In this document: positions 33,377 to 41,804 of the stretch, piece after piece
Numbering within the stretch: position 1 is the first letter of the stretch
Layout of the letters: each line of letters opens with the position of its first letter
Assembly: GCA_049582005.1 (NCBI GenBank)
Contig: JBAUTB010000142.1
Location: forward strand, 1 to 63,709
Direction of reading: 5' to 3'
Length of the DNA stretch: 63,709 bases
Source: Sivonenia sp049582005
GTDB taxonomy: Bacteria > Cyanobacteriota > Cyanobacteriia > Gloeobacterales > PMM-0068
Notes under the pieces: model-generated
Databases searched by the model: none
Told to the model about the DNA's origin: nothing
Seen by the model: the letters and a program-made list of their open reading frames with translations, nothing else
Made by a program: the position numbers and the translations under genes

Positions 33377-34213
33377 CTATTGTTTGCGTCTGGGGACGAA
33401 CAAGAATCTATACACGGCGGCACCGACTACCGTAGCCCATAGAGGCATCATCGACTTAAAGCCCAAGGTGCCATTCCAAAGCGCTATTTCTATCCCAGCT
33501 ATCAAGGCCAAGACTTGACCCGCTTGAATGCGCATCGGCTTCAAACTTTCTCCTGATTCATCTTCTACGCCCTTCAAGGTGCTCGACCCCAAAATCACGG
33601 GGATGAAGACCACAGAAACGCCCAAAGCGATCGCCCCGGCTCCCCAAGCAAACCCAGCCTCAGGCCAGAGAGGACCTTGCAAAATTACGATGGCTAGGGT
33701 GCTGAGTGCGCTTAATCCAGCGAAAATGATTTGCTGCCGATGAGGAGGAGCCAATTGGCTATCCAACAAAAAGGTAACTACGGTCAGCACCCCAAATCCC
33801 CAATTTCCATTAAAGACCAACCATCCGCCCAAGCCAGCAACCGCCAAGGAGTCCGTTATGGTAGCGGGCAATCCCGTGGTTCGATTCACCACCCGCACTG
33901 CTAAGAGCAACCAAAAGAGTCGTCCTAAATTGGCCAGTCCGAAGACAAACAAACCAATAACTGCCAACCCCGCTGCGGCAAAGGCAGACAGATCATGGTC
34001 AGGGTCCAATTCTCGACACAGGGCCCAGGCTAAAAACACCGTCAGGCCAGCTCCAACCCCCCAAAACCAAGCCACGAAGAGGTCCTTCCCAGCAAATAGT
34101 TGGAGCAGCGTTGTTGCTACAAGCACGACGATGGACAAGATGCCTATCGCACGATTCGTAGGATAGTTGAAATCAACTGGACGGCCAATGGACGTAATCT
34201 TACTCAGCTTCAT
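33377..34213 (-). CDS. Polytopic membrane protein, unknown function
   Basis: The 278-residue protein has about eight hydrophobic segments. It begins with FNYPTNRAIGILSIVVLVA, has a polar motif CRELDPDHDLSAF near residues 67-79, and a basic end (FVPRRKQ). I do not recognise a named family, although RELDPDH-type motifs occur in uncharacterised cyanobacterial membrane proteins. Its stop is 44 bases before the atpD start; it holds one HIP1 octamer at 33627. It may be cotranscribed with the N-ATPase operon or simply sit ahead of it. Confidence 0.65.
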   Translation of the reverse strand: MKLSKITSIGRPVDFNYPTNRAIGILSIVVLVATTLLQLFAGKDLFVAWFWGVGAGLTVFLAWALCRELDPDHDLSAFAAAGLAVIGLFVFGLANLGRLFWLLLAVRVVNRTTGLPATITDSLAVAGLGGWLVFNGNWGFGVLTVVTFLLDSQLAPPHRQQIIFAGLSALSTLAIVILQGPLWPEAGFAWGAGAIALGVSVVFIPVILGSSTLKGVEDESGESLKPMRIQAGQVLALIAGIEIALWNGTLGFKSMMPLWATVVGAAVYRFLFVPRRKQ

Positions 34214-34299
34214 AAACACTAAACCCTCAAGACCCAGCCTTCCCGTTCCAGCTTAATCTTGTTGGTTGGTCTTTACATCCACCGTAAGATTCATAAAGG

Positions 34300-35808
34300 C
34301 TAGAACTTCTGGAGTGCTTCTTCTCCCCGACGGTGAATCTCCCGTGCGTAGTCGGTCCAAGTCCCCTGTCCCCAATAGCGAAAGCAACTGGTTTGGGTGA
34401 GGAGATTGTATAGCAGAGCTTCGCGATAGCGGGTTTGGCGCGTGAGCGGTTCTCCAGAAGATTGATTAGTCTCTGCGGTCATCAAGGGGTCTATCTTCTG
34501 GTGGAACATCGCACTCAGTTGATTCATCGGGCCCAACACGTTCTCATAGCCTTTGACCCAACTTAAGTCGTTGGTCCAAGAAGCACCATCCATATGGAAG
34601 TTGTGATGGGTTTTCTTCACTGCTTCGATAGCTTCGGCTACTTTCTCAGGGGTTGCAGATTCTGGAGAAACCCGCTCCCAGATAAGATGTTGCCCCACTG
34701 GCTGACACACAGGATAGTCCTCAGGCTTACAGCCTGCCGCTTCAATCAGCTCTAGATATTCGGTCCCATTCAGACCGACCACGCCTGATGTGCCGCCATT
34801 ATGGTGGGACATGTCATACCAAGCATTCTTGAATCCATCCGGGAATTCATTCATCATCACGCCCCCATTCTCACCATCCCCAATCTGGGTCACGATGGGA
34901 GGGATAGAAATACCGGAAATCTGCTGCCGAGAAAGGGTTTTGGCTTCGTAGTAGGGCTGCATCTGAGCCACCAACTTGGTGTCTGAGCCTTGGGTTTTAA
35001 TCAACGCTGTGATGCTAATGGTCTCGCCGTGGGAATTGCGTGCCAGCAGGCGATGGGGAAGATGCCTGTTATGCAGGCTATGCCCTTCTAAGGTCTCTAT
35101 GGAATGCTCTTGGACCATGAGCCAGCGATAGCCACATTCTTTCAGGGCTTTGATGTACTCATAGAGGGTATCGGGATGATTCGGTAGATGCATTTCTGGA
35201 GGAGAAAATCCCTTCACCCGAGCCAAAGCTTCCCAGCCAAAGACACTGGCGAAGTAGTGTTGCCATGCCTGGATATGTAGCTTCAGGTCAGGGATGGGCG
35301 TGGAAGGCGCAACAGCATGACTCCACATCGTTCCTAACCATTCCACATAGGGCTGATAGCTGGGGTCACAGGTAACACGCTTCAGGTTGTCAAGGACATC
35401 TCCGCGTCCCATTTGTCGGAGTCCCCAGAGGAGGTTTCCCGAATAATCCAACATCACACGCGGGTTACAACCCTGGGCGACGAGTTCAGGGATAAAGTCT
35501 GCAATACGGCTATAGCACCAAGCAAAAACCCCCGCATTGTGGTTATCTCCATCGTGGGGATTCTCAAACATATGTTGCAGGTTGCTTATCAAAGCCCCCT
35601 GATGTCCGGCAGGGATAGTGGGCTGGTGCATATGCAACGCAACGGCAAAAGCAGCCGTAACATTTTCTAGACGAATATTCGTTCTGGGTAAAAACACAGG
35701 CTGGTCTTGTTGCACAACAGACTGGACCTCCGCTTCCCATCCTGAAATATTGGGTAAACCATCGATAATTTCCGAGAGAACGGGTAAGCGTGTGGGAGCA
35801 GAAACCAT
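34300..35808 (-). CDS. Glycoside hydrolase family 57 protein
   Basis: The 502-residue protein shows GH57 features: AVALHMHQPTIPAGHQ (His-x-His-Gln opening) near 60-75, FSPPEMHLPNHPDTLYEY, TQIGDGENGGVMMNEFPDGF near the second half, and HNGGTSGVVG. In GH57 enzymes the nucleophile Glu and acid Asp lie in such conserved regions; exact residues cannot be assigned here. The family includes amylases and branching enzymes acting on alpha-glucans, which fits the glycogen genes elsewhere in the window. The start is set at 35808, with AAGGA upstream. Confidence 0.85.
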   Translation of the reverse strand: MVSAPTRLPVLSEIIDGLPNISGWEAEVQSVVQQDQPVFLPRTNIRLENVTAAFAVALHMHQPTIPAGHQGALISNLQHMFENPHDGDNHNAGVFAWCYSRIADFIPELVAQGCNPRVMLDYSGNLLWGLRQMGRGDVLDNLKRVTCDPSYQPYVEWLGTMWSHAVAPSTPIPDLKLHIQAWQHYFASVFGWEALARVKGFSPPEMHLPNHPDTLYEYIKALKECGYRWLMVQEHSIETLEGHSLHNRHLPHRLLARNSHGETISITALIKTQGSDTKLVAQMQPYYEAKTLSRQQISGISIPPIVTQIGDGENGGVMMNEFPDGFKNAWYDMSHHNGGTSGVVGLNGTEYLELIEAAGCKPEDYPVCQPVGQHLIWERVSPESATPEKVAEAIEAVKKTHHNFHMDGASWTNDLSWVKGYENVLGPMNQLSAMFHQKIDPLMTAETNQSSGEPLTRQTRYREALLYNLLTQTSCFRYWGQGTWTDYAREIHRRGEEALQKF

Positions 35809-36121
35809 AGGAATGAGTCCTTTAACAATACAGAGGAAGATCAACCCAATACTACCTAAAAGCTCGCCCTTTCCTTCTCTGGGCTAGCATTTCTGCATCA
35901 GGCCAATAGTTATAAGTGTAGGGATCTAGCCCGCTACAATTTCTAGCCTTAAGGAATAGTCAAGGATTCAAACTATCTACGCGCAAAGGAACTAATTTGC
36001 CCTCGGTTGTGCGCCCAAGCAGCATATTCTGCTGGGCTTGAATTCCTTAGCCAGCAATGGCACAGTGCTCTTCTCATTGCGCTACGGCAGCGATGCTCAC
36101 CCGAAGATCCGCTAAGCCAAC
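35809..36121. other. Intergenic region, no gene supported
   Basis: Short open frames exist on both strands near 35973-36225 but they overlap each other and lack family features. CTTATAACTATT on the minus strand near 35909 could serve as a -10 for the GH57 gene. I see no hairpin terminator or repeat of note. Confidence 0.4.
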
Positions 36122-36523
36122 CTAATGCGCCCACGCCAACTCCAGAAGACGGCCCAATTGCTGGACACTCATCCAATCCAAACCCCGTAGCGTCGCCAAG
36201 GACTTCTGAGGATTGCTGGTACTGATAAATTGCTGCTTAAATTGCTCCCAGCCAAAGAGTTGAATCATTAAGGCACACTGACTAGGACCTAAGGCAGCCT
36301 CAGCGGGCACCCATTTGTGTGTGGGCACAGTGTGCTGGTCAACGGCATAGGGGTCAAAACCACCATAGGTCTGGATTAGGTCTGGCCAAATTCTCACTAG
36401 TTTGCTTTCTCCAATCTCACGACTAAAGACTACCCAGCAATAAGCTTCAAAGAATGTTTGTGGAGTAAGCTCTATGGACATGCCAGAACTAAAATCGACA
36501 ACTGGCTGAGTTTGGATAAGCAT
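36122..36523 (-). CDS. Hypothetical protein
   Basis: The 133-residue soluble protein is not recognised. It is rich in Trp and Gln, with segments IELTPQTFFEAYCWVVFSREIGESK, VPTHKWVPAEAALGPSQ and MIQLFGWEQFKQQF, and appears alpha-helical. Either the ATG at 36523 or the internal ATG 14 codons later could be the start. A tandem 11-bp repeat lies about 155 bases upstream. There is no operon partner. Confidence 0.5.
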   Translation of the reverse strand: MLIQTQPVVDFSSGMSIELTPQTFFEAYCWVVFSREIGESKLVRIWPDLIQTYGGFDPYAVDQHTVPTHKWVPAEAALGPSQCALMIQLFGWEQFKQQFISTSNPQKSLATLRGLDWMSVQQLGRLLELAWAH

Positions 36524-36837
36524 GACAGACCTCGGTGGACGTGATGTAGTAGCGGTTCAGTATCTTGCACTCCTGAATTTAGTATGCTCGAAATAACAGG
36601 GTCCTTTCTAAAGGAAGACTGAAGACTACTTGAGGTCTTAATAAAGAGGGTTTGACATAGGTTTATACTTGAAGCATTTTTGTCTTCATTTTGTCTTCAT
36701 ATAGTTACTTTTTGCATGCACTAAGATCACTCCTTCCCTTTTAGACGCACGAAGTGTGGCTGCATTGCAAGGCCTACGCAGGTTAGGTTGGAGGGCTGGG
36801 GGGGCAGATTGCAATGCATTTATTTAATAAATTGGTA
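36524..36837. other. Intergenic region holding tandem 11-bp repeats
   Basis: No gene is supported in these 314 bases. The region contains the direct repeats at 36679-36700 and a TTGACA at 36652-36657 on the plus strand without a matching -10. It is A+T rich compared with the neighbours and lies between two minus-strand genes. Confidence 0.5.
36679..36700. repeat. Exact tandem 11-bp repeat, possible regulator site
   Basis: TTTGTCTTCAT occurs twice in direct contact, at 36679-36689 and 36690-36700. An 11-bp period places both copies on the same face of the helix, the usual arrangement for OmpR/PhoB-type response regulators. It could control the unknown gene at 36122-36523. It might also be a chance duplication. 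Confidence 0.5.
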
Positions 36838-37836
36838 TTAGCTGACTCGACAGAGCAAAAGACCAAACCAATGATTCGGGTCTGTCCAGGTCTGTATAGG
36901 AACCAATCCCTTAGCCGCGAGATTTTCCTGGATATTTTTCATGTTAAATTTTCGAGAAATCTCCGTTAGGATAGTTTCCCCTGCCTCAAAAGTTACCTTC
37001 AGATCTAAGGCACCAAGATGAACGACTTGATCAACTAAACTCTCTAAATGCATTTCAATTTGCTGCAAAAATTCATTATAAAAAGCCACATGTTTGAACT
37101 GCGTGAGATCAAAATCTCCTCCAAATTTCCGGTTGAGATGACGGAGTACGTTCAGGTTAAAAGCTGCCGTAACCTCCTGACTATCGTTATAGGCAGCTTC
37201 CACGATCGCTTTGGGTTTTTGCAGGTCTACGCCAAGTAAGAAATATGCACCTGTATCCAAGGCATCTCCCATTTGGGTAAAGAATTGGTCGCATTCCTCA
37301 GAATTGAGATTTCCCAGGGTACTGCCCAAAAAACAGAGCATTCGGGTAGGCAAGGGCGAAGGTGCCAATTTCTCTAATGCCAGATCGAAGGTGCTTACGA
37401 CCCCATGCACCTTTAGCGTTGGATAGGACCTAAGTAGCTGCAAAGCACTCTCTTCAAGGATGCCTGCACTCACATCAATCGGTAAATAGTGCAGTGGATA
37501 GCCCAGCGCGCCATAGGCATCAAGCAAAATACGGGTCTTGGTTGAGCTGCCACTCCCCAACTCAACTAATTCACAAGGGCCTGTCAGCTTGGCAATCCCA
37601 GCAGCATTCTGCTGCAAAATGGAAGCTTCTGTACGGGTCGGATAGTACTCGGGAAGGCTACATATTTGCTCAAACAACTCCGAACCTCGGTCATCATAAA
37701 AGTAGCGTGGTGGAAGCGTTTTGGGTACTTGACTCAAGCCTTTTACCACATCTTCATCCCTTTCAAAGAGAGAGGAGGGCCCAGATTGAAGCAGTTGCTC
37801 CAGATACAAACGCTCGTATAACTCTTTCTGAAGCAT
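36838..37836 (-). CDS. egtD: L-histidine N-alpha-methyltransferase EgtD
   Basis: EgtD trimethylates histidine to hercynine, the first step of ergothioneine synthesis. The 332-residue product has LPPRYFYDDRGSELFEQI near 40-57, the SAM motif ELGSGSSTKTRILLDA near 92-107, YLPIDVSAGILEESA, and FLGSTLGNLN. These are the blocks of the EgtD/DUF2260 family. The usual partner EgtB is not in this window. It diverges from parA across about 330 bases. Confidence 0.9.
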   Translation of the reverse strand: MLQKELYERLYLEQLLQSGPSSLFERDEDVVKGLSQVPKTLPPRYFYDDRGSELFEQICSLPEYYPTRTEASILQQNAAGIAKLTGPCELVELGSGSSTKTRILLDAYGALGYPLHYLPIDVSAGILEESALQLLRSYPTLKVHGVVSTFDLALEKLAPSPLPTRMLCFLGSTLGNLNSEECDQFFTQMGDALDTGAYFLLGVDLQKPKAIVEAAYNDSQEVTAAFNLNVLRHLNRKFGGDFDLTQFKHVAFYNEFLQQIEMHLESLVDQVVHLGALDLKVTFEAGETILTEISRKFNMKNIQENLAAKGLVPIQTWTDPNHWFGLLLCRVS

Positions 37837-38165
37837 ACTGATGATTTCTCCCTGCTTCTCTACGTTGCCGCGCCTTAGCTAAACAGCACAGAGGGACGTA
37901 TGAATTGATTTAGATAACCATGAGTATTATCTATGGTCACCTCTCCAATGATTAGTTCCGTTTGCTACATTAGAGGGCATTTTGGTGCACTTTTGCTCGG
38001 GATCCTCCCTTTGCTCTTTTCCGCCTTGCCGGACTCTTCTAATGACCTTCCGCCGCATCAGAAGCTGCAGAAAATCCAGTTTAATAAAAAATACATTCCA
38101 GCAATCGGCTCAGATAAAGCGTTATAGTCAAACGGTTACGGGATGGATTCTTGAAGAGGTTGCGA
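37837..38165. other. Divergent promoter region of egtD and parA
   Basis: No gene is supported here. TAGATAA at 37911-37917 and TTATCTA at 37927-37933 form a 7-bp inverted repeat with a 9-base spacer, about 75 bases from the egtD start, and could be an operator. GTTATAGT near 38121-38128 might be the parA -10, but it lacks a -35. Small open frames at 37933-38173 look non-coding. Confidence 0.4.
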
Positions 38166-38798
38166 GTGCCTAGAATAGTCGCTATCGTCAATGGCAAAGG
38201 TGGGGTTGGAAAAACAACGACATCTGTAAACCTAGCTGCGACCCTTGCACAAAAGATAAAAGTTTTGTTAGTGGATGCAGACCCCCAAGCTTCAGCCGCT
38301 TGGTGGGCGGAGCGAAGCGAAAATGGCATTGGTTTTGATCTGATCAGGGAAACCGATCCAGAACGCCTCGGTGATTTACGTAATACAAAGGGCTATGAAT
38401 TGGTGATGGTGGACACCCCTCCTGCTTTACGTTCTGAAGCATTAGCAGCGATAGTCTCTTCTGCTGATTATTTAGTTTTGCCTACTCCACCAGCCCCCAT
38501 GGATCTAACGGTGCTGATTGAGACCGTTCGCGAGGCTGTCAGACCTATAGGGGTTGCGCATCGGGTACTGCTGACACGGGTGGATACCCGTAGTTTGAAA
38601 GAGGCCCTGGAAGCCCAAAAGACTCTAATGGATGTGGGTATTCCTACCTGTAATGCCTTTGTCCGCGCCTACAAAGCTCATGAACGAGCAGCACTGGAAG
38701 GCGTATCGATTACAAACTGGCGAGGAAAAAATGCCCAAGAAGCTGAGGCAGATTATCGTCGGGTGGCCGATGAACTTCAACGAGACTGGGGGAACTAA
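38166..38798 (+). CDS. ParA-family ATPase, candidate McdA
   Basis: The 210-residue protein is a minimal ParA/MinD ATPase without a DNA-binding N-terminal domain. The deviant Walker A KGGVGKTT at 11-18 carries the signature lysine, switch I DADPQAS is near 40-46, and switch II VDTPP is near 85-89. I chose GTG at 38166, with AAGAGG 6 bases upstream, over a TTG five codons earlier. Its stop and the next ATG share a base (taATG), coupling it to a coiled-coil partner. Such lone ParAs position cargo on the nucleoid. The partner's layout points to the carboxysome system McdAB. A plasmid-like or other cargo role is possible. Confidence 0.85.
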   Translation: MPRIVAIVNGKGGVGKTTTSVNLAATLAQKIKVLLVDADPQASAAWWAERSENGIGFDLIRETDPERLGDLRNTKGYELVMVDTPPALRSEALAAIVSSADYLVLPTPPAPMDLTVLIETVREAVRPIGVAHRVLLTRVDTRSLKEALEAQKTLMDVGIPTCNAFVRAYKAHERAALEGVSITNWRGKNAQEAEADYRRVADELQRDWGN

Positions 38799-39643
38799 TG
38801 GCTAAAAAACGTTTAGCAGACCTGCTCAGGCAAGAGGCTGAAAAATCTCCAGAAGTCAGCTCTCCCATCCCCGATGAACCAGACCTTCCACAACCGTCTA
38901 TGGAAGCAGAGGAGAAAACACCTATGACCACACCCACACCCCCCAAACGCACAACCCTAACAAAAGCTGATCTAGAAGCAAAGGTGACCGAATTGCAAAC
39001 AGAAATTGATAGTCAGAAAGCGCAGATAGAGCAGCTCCAAGCTTCTCCCTCCCAAATCGGTCAGCCCCAGACCGAAGAGCAGACAGAAAAAGAACTTCTG
39101 CTCCAACAACAGGTAGCTGATTTACAGGCAGAAGTAGGACACCAGAAAGCCCACATCCAACAGCTCCAGACTTATCTAGACCAGACGAGCCAGCTCAAAA
39201 CCGAACTGGAGCGTGTCAAAGAAGAGTTGGAAACGTTTAAGCAACAAAAAACTATTTTGCCCAAGGTCTTTCATCGCCCCACCAACGAAGAGCTGCACGC
39301 CCTTGCCCAAGCTAAAGCAGAGCGTGAAACCGTGAAAAAGCCACTCCTTCCTAAAGCTAGGATCTACCATCGCCCTACCGACGAGGAACTAAAAGCTTTT
39401 GCCCAGGCTAAAGCAGAGGGTGAAGCCGTGAATAAGCCAATCCTTCCTAAAGCCAGGGTCTTTCACAGTCCCACCGACGAAGAAATGGAAGCCATGGCCC
39501 AGGCTAAAACAGAGGGTGAAGCCGTGAAAAAGCCAATTCTTCCTAAAGCTAGAGTCTTTCACAGTCCCACCGAGGAAGAAATGGAAGCCATGGCCTCAAG
39601 CTCCAGAGCGACTTCTGACCAGGATATTGGCTGGTTTGATTAG
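38798..39643 (+). CDS. Coiled-coil repeat protein, candidate McdB partner of ParA
   Basis: The 281-residue protein has four parts: a basic N-terminus (MAKKRLADLLRQEAEK) like the ParA-stimulating tail of ParB-type partners, a proline-rich disordered stretch (about 18-52), a Gln-rich coiled coil (about 55-150), and four tandem repeats (153-266) with unit ILPKARVFHSPTDEEMEAMA plus a linker. It ends DQDIGWFD, with a single C-terminal Trp at 279. McdB proteins share disorder, a Gln-rich coiled coil and an invariant C-terminal Trp. No ParB nuclease-fold or DNA-binding domain is seen. The identity with McdB is inferred from architecture and context. Confidence 0.75.
   Translation: MAKKRLADLLRQEAEKSPEVSSPIPDEPDLPQPSMEAEEKTPMTTPTPPKRTTLTKADLEAKVTELQTEIDSQKAQIEQLQASPSQIGQPQTEEQTEKELLLQQQVADLQAEVGHQKAHIQQLQTYLDQTSQLKTELERVKEELETFKQQKTILPKVFHRPTNEELHALAQAKAERETVKKPLLPKARIYHRPTDEELKAFAQAKAEGEAVNKPILPKARVFHSPTDEEMEAMAQAKTEGEAVKKPILPKARVFHSPTEEEMEAMASSSRATSDQDIGWFD
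39254..39595 (+). repeat. Tandem 96-bp in-frame repeats (about 3.6 copies)
   Basis: Within the coiled-coil protein gene, residues 153-182, 183-214, 215-246 and 247-266 repeat the unit (I/L)LPKAR(V/I)(F/Y)H(R/S)PTDEE and a following AQAKAEGEAVKKP. The first copy lacks two residues and the last is cut short. Copies 3 and 4 are the most alike, suggesting recent duplication. Confidence 0.9.
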
Positions 39644-40464
39644 GAGAGGTGTAAAGACTGGACGAATGGCTGAAACTTTGGAACGAGATCGGCCCGACTG
39701 GCAACTAGGGTTGGATAGTCTTTGTGTCCGTAGTCTACGCCTGCCAGCAGCGGAAACAGGGGTTTGGATTCTAGGGGAACCCAGACTGCCCCGGCAGCTT
39801 GGACAATTACCCATGCCCCAGCAATATCCCAAATCTTAGGGGTGGCCTCTACTCCGCCTAGCGTAGCTCCCATGGCCACCATCAGGAAGTTATAGGCCGC
39901 ACTGCCCAAGAGCCGAGCCTTACAAGGGAAACCAGGTCGCCACACATGGAGACTACGGGCACAAAAACTAAAAAAGTGATTGGCTGTGATTTCATCGGGA
40001 CTGGCATGAATAACTTGGTTGTTGAGAAAGGCGACTTGCGGACAGTCTCCTGGGGCCTGCCAAAAGCCATGAAAAGCTTGGCCCAAGGGGGGCATATAGA
40101 CATAGCCGAAGACAGGGGTGCCCTGATAGAGCAAACCAAGGGAAATACCCCAAATTGGAATTCCTCGGGTAAAGTTGGTTGTGCCATCCAAAGGGTCAAT
40201 CACCCAGCACCAGTCTTTGTCGGGGAAAACCTGTTCATTTTCTTCGGTCAATAAACCGTGGTCAGGAAAAGCAGCGTTAATTTGCTCTCGGAGATAACGG
40301 TCTGCCCATTGGTCCGACTGAGTAACCAGGCTACCATCGGCCTTTTGGGAAGCTTGAACCTTACCAAAATCAGCCAAAAGTTGCTGTCCTGCCTGCCGGG
40401 TGATGGCGAGGGAACAGGCTAGAATCTGCGGCCAGAACTCTTCCGTTTTATCAGGTGCCATCAT
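39640..40464 (-). CDS. Inositol monophosphatase family protein
   Basis: The 274-residue Mg2+/Li+-dependent phosphatase has the metal motifs LLTEENE near 71-77, WVIDPLDGTTNFTRG near 87-101 and KIWDIAGAWVIVQAAGA near 216-232. The family acts on inositol monophosphate, histidinol phosphate or 3'-phosphoadenosine phosphate; the substrate cannot be fixed. Its stop overlaps the end of the convergent coiled-coil gene by 4 bases. The start is ATG at 40464 or 40461. Confidence 0.9.
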   Translation of the reverse strand: MMAPDKTEEFWPQILACSLAITRQAGQQLLADFGKVQASQKADGSLVTQSDQWADRYLREQINAAFPDHGLLTEENEQVFPDKDWCWVIDPLDGTTNFTRGIPIWGISLGLLYQGTPVFGYVYMPPLGQAFHGFWQAPGDCPQVAFLNNQVIHASPDEITANHFFSFCARSLHVWRPGFPCKARLLGSAAYNFLMVAMGATLGGVEATPKIWDIAGAWVIVQAAGAVWVPLESKPLFPLLAGVDYGHKDYPTLVASRADLVPKFQPFVQSLHLS

Positions 40465-40555
40465 TATTTAAAGATTACTATGCACCTCCAGATATACCGC
40501 AGGACGAAGGCTTAACTAGGCGAATCCAGATGATCTAAAAGGGCGCATCGGATGG

Positions 40556-41689
40556 CTATGCATGCACCATGAGATATTGACCGTTCCCATTGTATTCACC
40601 ATCACAGGTGGCAAAGTTGGTTCCTAGCCAGAGCAGATAAAATCTCCAAATCCGGCGAAATTTAGCATAGTCCATGCCATAGTCGAGATTTTTAACCATA
40701 TCCTGGTGGGCATCAAAATTGTCTAACCAGGTCATGAAGGTTTTGTGGTAGTTGATACCATTCAAATACCACCGCTGGGTGGTTTTCAGGTCTTTATTAT
40801 GGTTGGGAACGGCATCGTAATTCCAGTAGCGACCGTGGGGGAAGATATATTGATGGGTAAAAGGACTTGAAATATTGTTTGGGGTGCGAACCGTGATGAT
40901 GTGGATGAAAACCGTACCCTTTTCCTTCAAGAAAGAGGCCAGTTTGCGGAATGACTGGGTTAAGTTTCCAACATGGCAGAAGACACCAACCGAGAGGATT
41001 TTGTCAAACTTCTCTTCAAACTGAGCATCATTCAAATCGCCTTCATGCAAGGTGAACCTGCCTGAACTTAAGTAGCTTTCAGGGTCTTGCATTTTTTTAC
41101 GCATGTACTCACATTGGTAATGGCTTAAATTCAACCCCGTAAACCGGACATTGGGAAATTTGGAAAGGATATAGTTCGGCACACAACCCCAACCACACCC
41201 AAAATCTAGAATGTTATCGCCATCCTGGATATTCATTTTTTCAATCATGTCATCAATCATATGCATTTGAGATTCTTCCAGATTGGCGGCTCCTTTCTCC
41301 CATAAACCCATGCTGTATTTAGGATAGATGACCTTCCAATCTCCTAACATCGGGTTCAACATTTCCTGAGGAAGATCATATTGAATCTTCATCAGTTCCC
41401 TCGAGCTGTCTGCCAGGTGATCCGATTCTTTTAGTACCCACTCATAGGGTGCTAATAGAGATGGGAAATGCTTGAAGAATATAGGCATACAGGTATTAAA
41501 AAGTTGGATCAGGGCATCATCAGGAATTTCCAACCCATTAATATAAGATTCTGCCACGGCCATTTGTACTGCATTAACGACCGAAACAACTCCACGGGTT
41601 GTTTGGTATGCAATCGGATCTTTTATATTGATATCCCCAATCAGAGGGATATACTTTTCAAAATCTTGAAATACTGGAGTAGACGTCAT
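40556..41689 (-). CDS. SAM methyltransferase of the cyclopropane-fatty-acid synthase type
   Basis: The 377-residue protein has the CFA/mycolic-type SAM motif NILDFGCGWGCVPNYIL near 161-177, followed by VRFTGLNLSHYQCEYMRKKM and EEKFDKILSVGVFCHVGN. CFA synthases use this architecture to methylenate or methylate unsaturated lipid chains; coclaurine N-methyltransferase-like enzymes share it. The N-terminal 110 residues resemble the lipid-binding part of CFA-like enzymes. It diverges from a desaturase gene over a 115-base promoter region, hinting at a joint role in lipid modification. Confidence 0.75.
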   Translation of the reverse strand: MTSTPVFQDFEKYIPLIGDINIKDPIAYQTTRGVVSVVNAVQMAVAESYINGLEIPDDALIQLFNTCMPIFFKHFPSLLAPYEWVLKESDHLADSSRELMKIQYDLPQEMLNPMLGDWKVIYPKYSMGLWEKGAANLEESQMHMIDDMIEKMNIQDGDNILDFGCGWGCVPNYILSKFPNVRFTGLNLSHYQCEYMRKKMQDPESYLSSGRFTLHEGDLNDAQFEEKFDKILSVGVFCHVGNLTQSFRKLASFLKEKGTVFIHIITVRTPNNISSPFTHQYIFPHGRYWNYDAVPNHNKDLKTTQRWYLNGINYHKTFMTWLDNFDAHQDMVKNLDYGMDYAKFRRIWRFYLLWLGTNFATCDGEYNGNGQYLMVHA

Positions 41690-41804
41690 GATCAGCCTCC
41701 TGATTAGGATTGAATAATCAGCTTCAGAGTTTTATCATAATCTCATAGAATAATGGAAATAATAATCTCGACCCAGACTCAGCGTGGTTTATTCACATAA
41801 GTTC

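Noticed and set aside
36652..36669. TTGACA with TATACT as a promoter
   Set aside because: The spacing between the two hexamers is only 6 bases, too short for a sigma-70 promoter.
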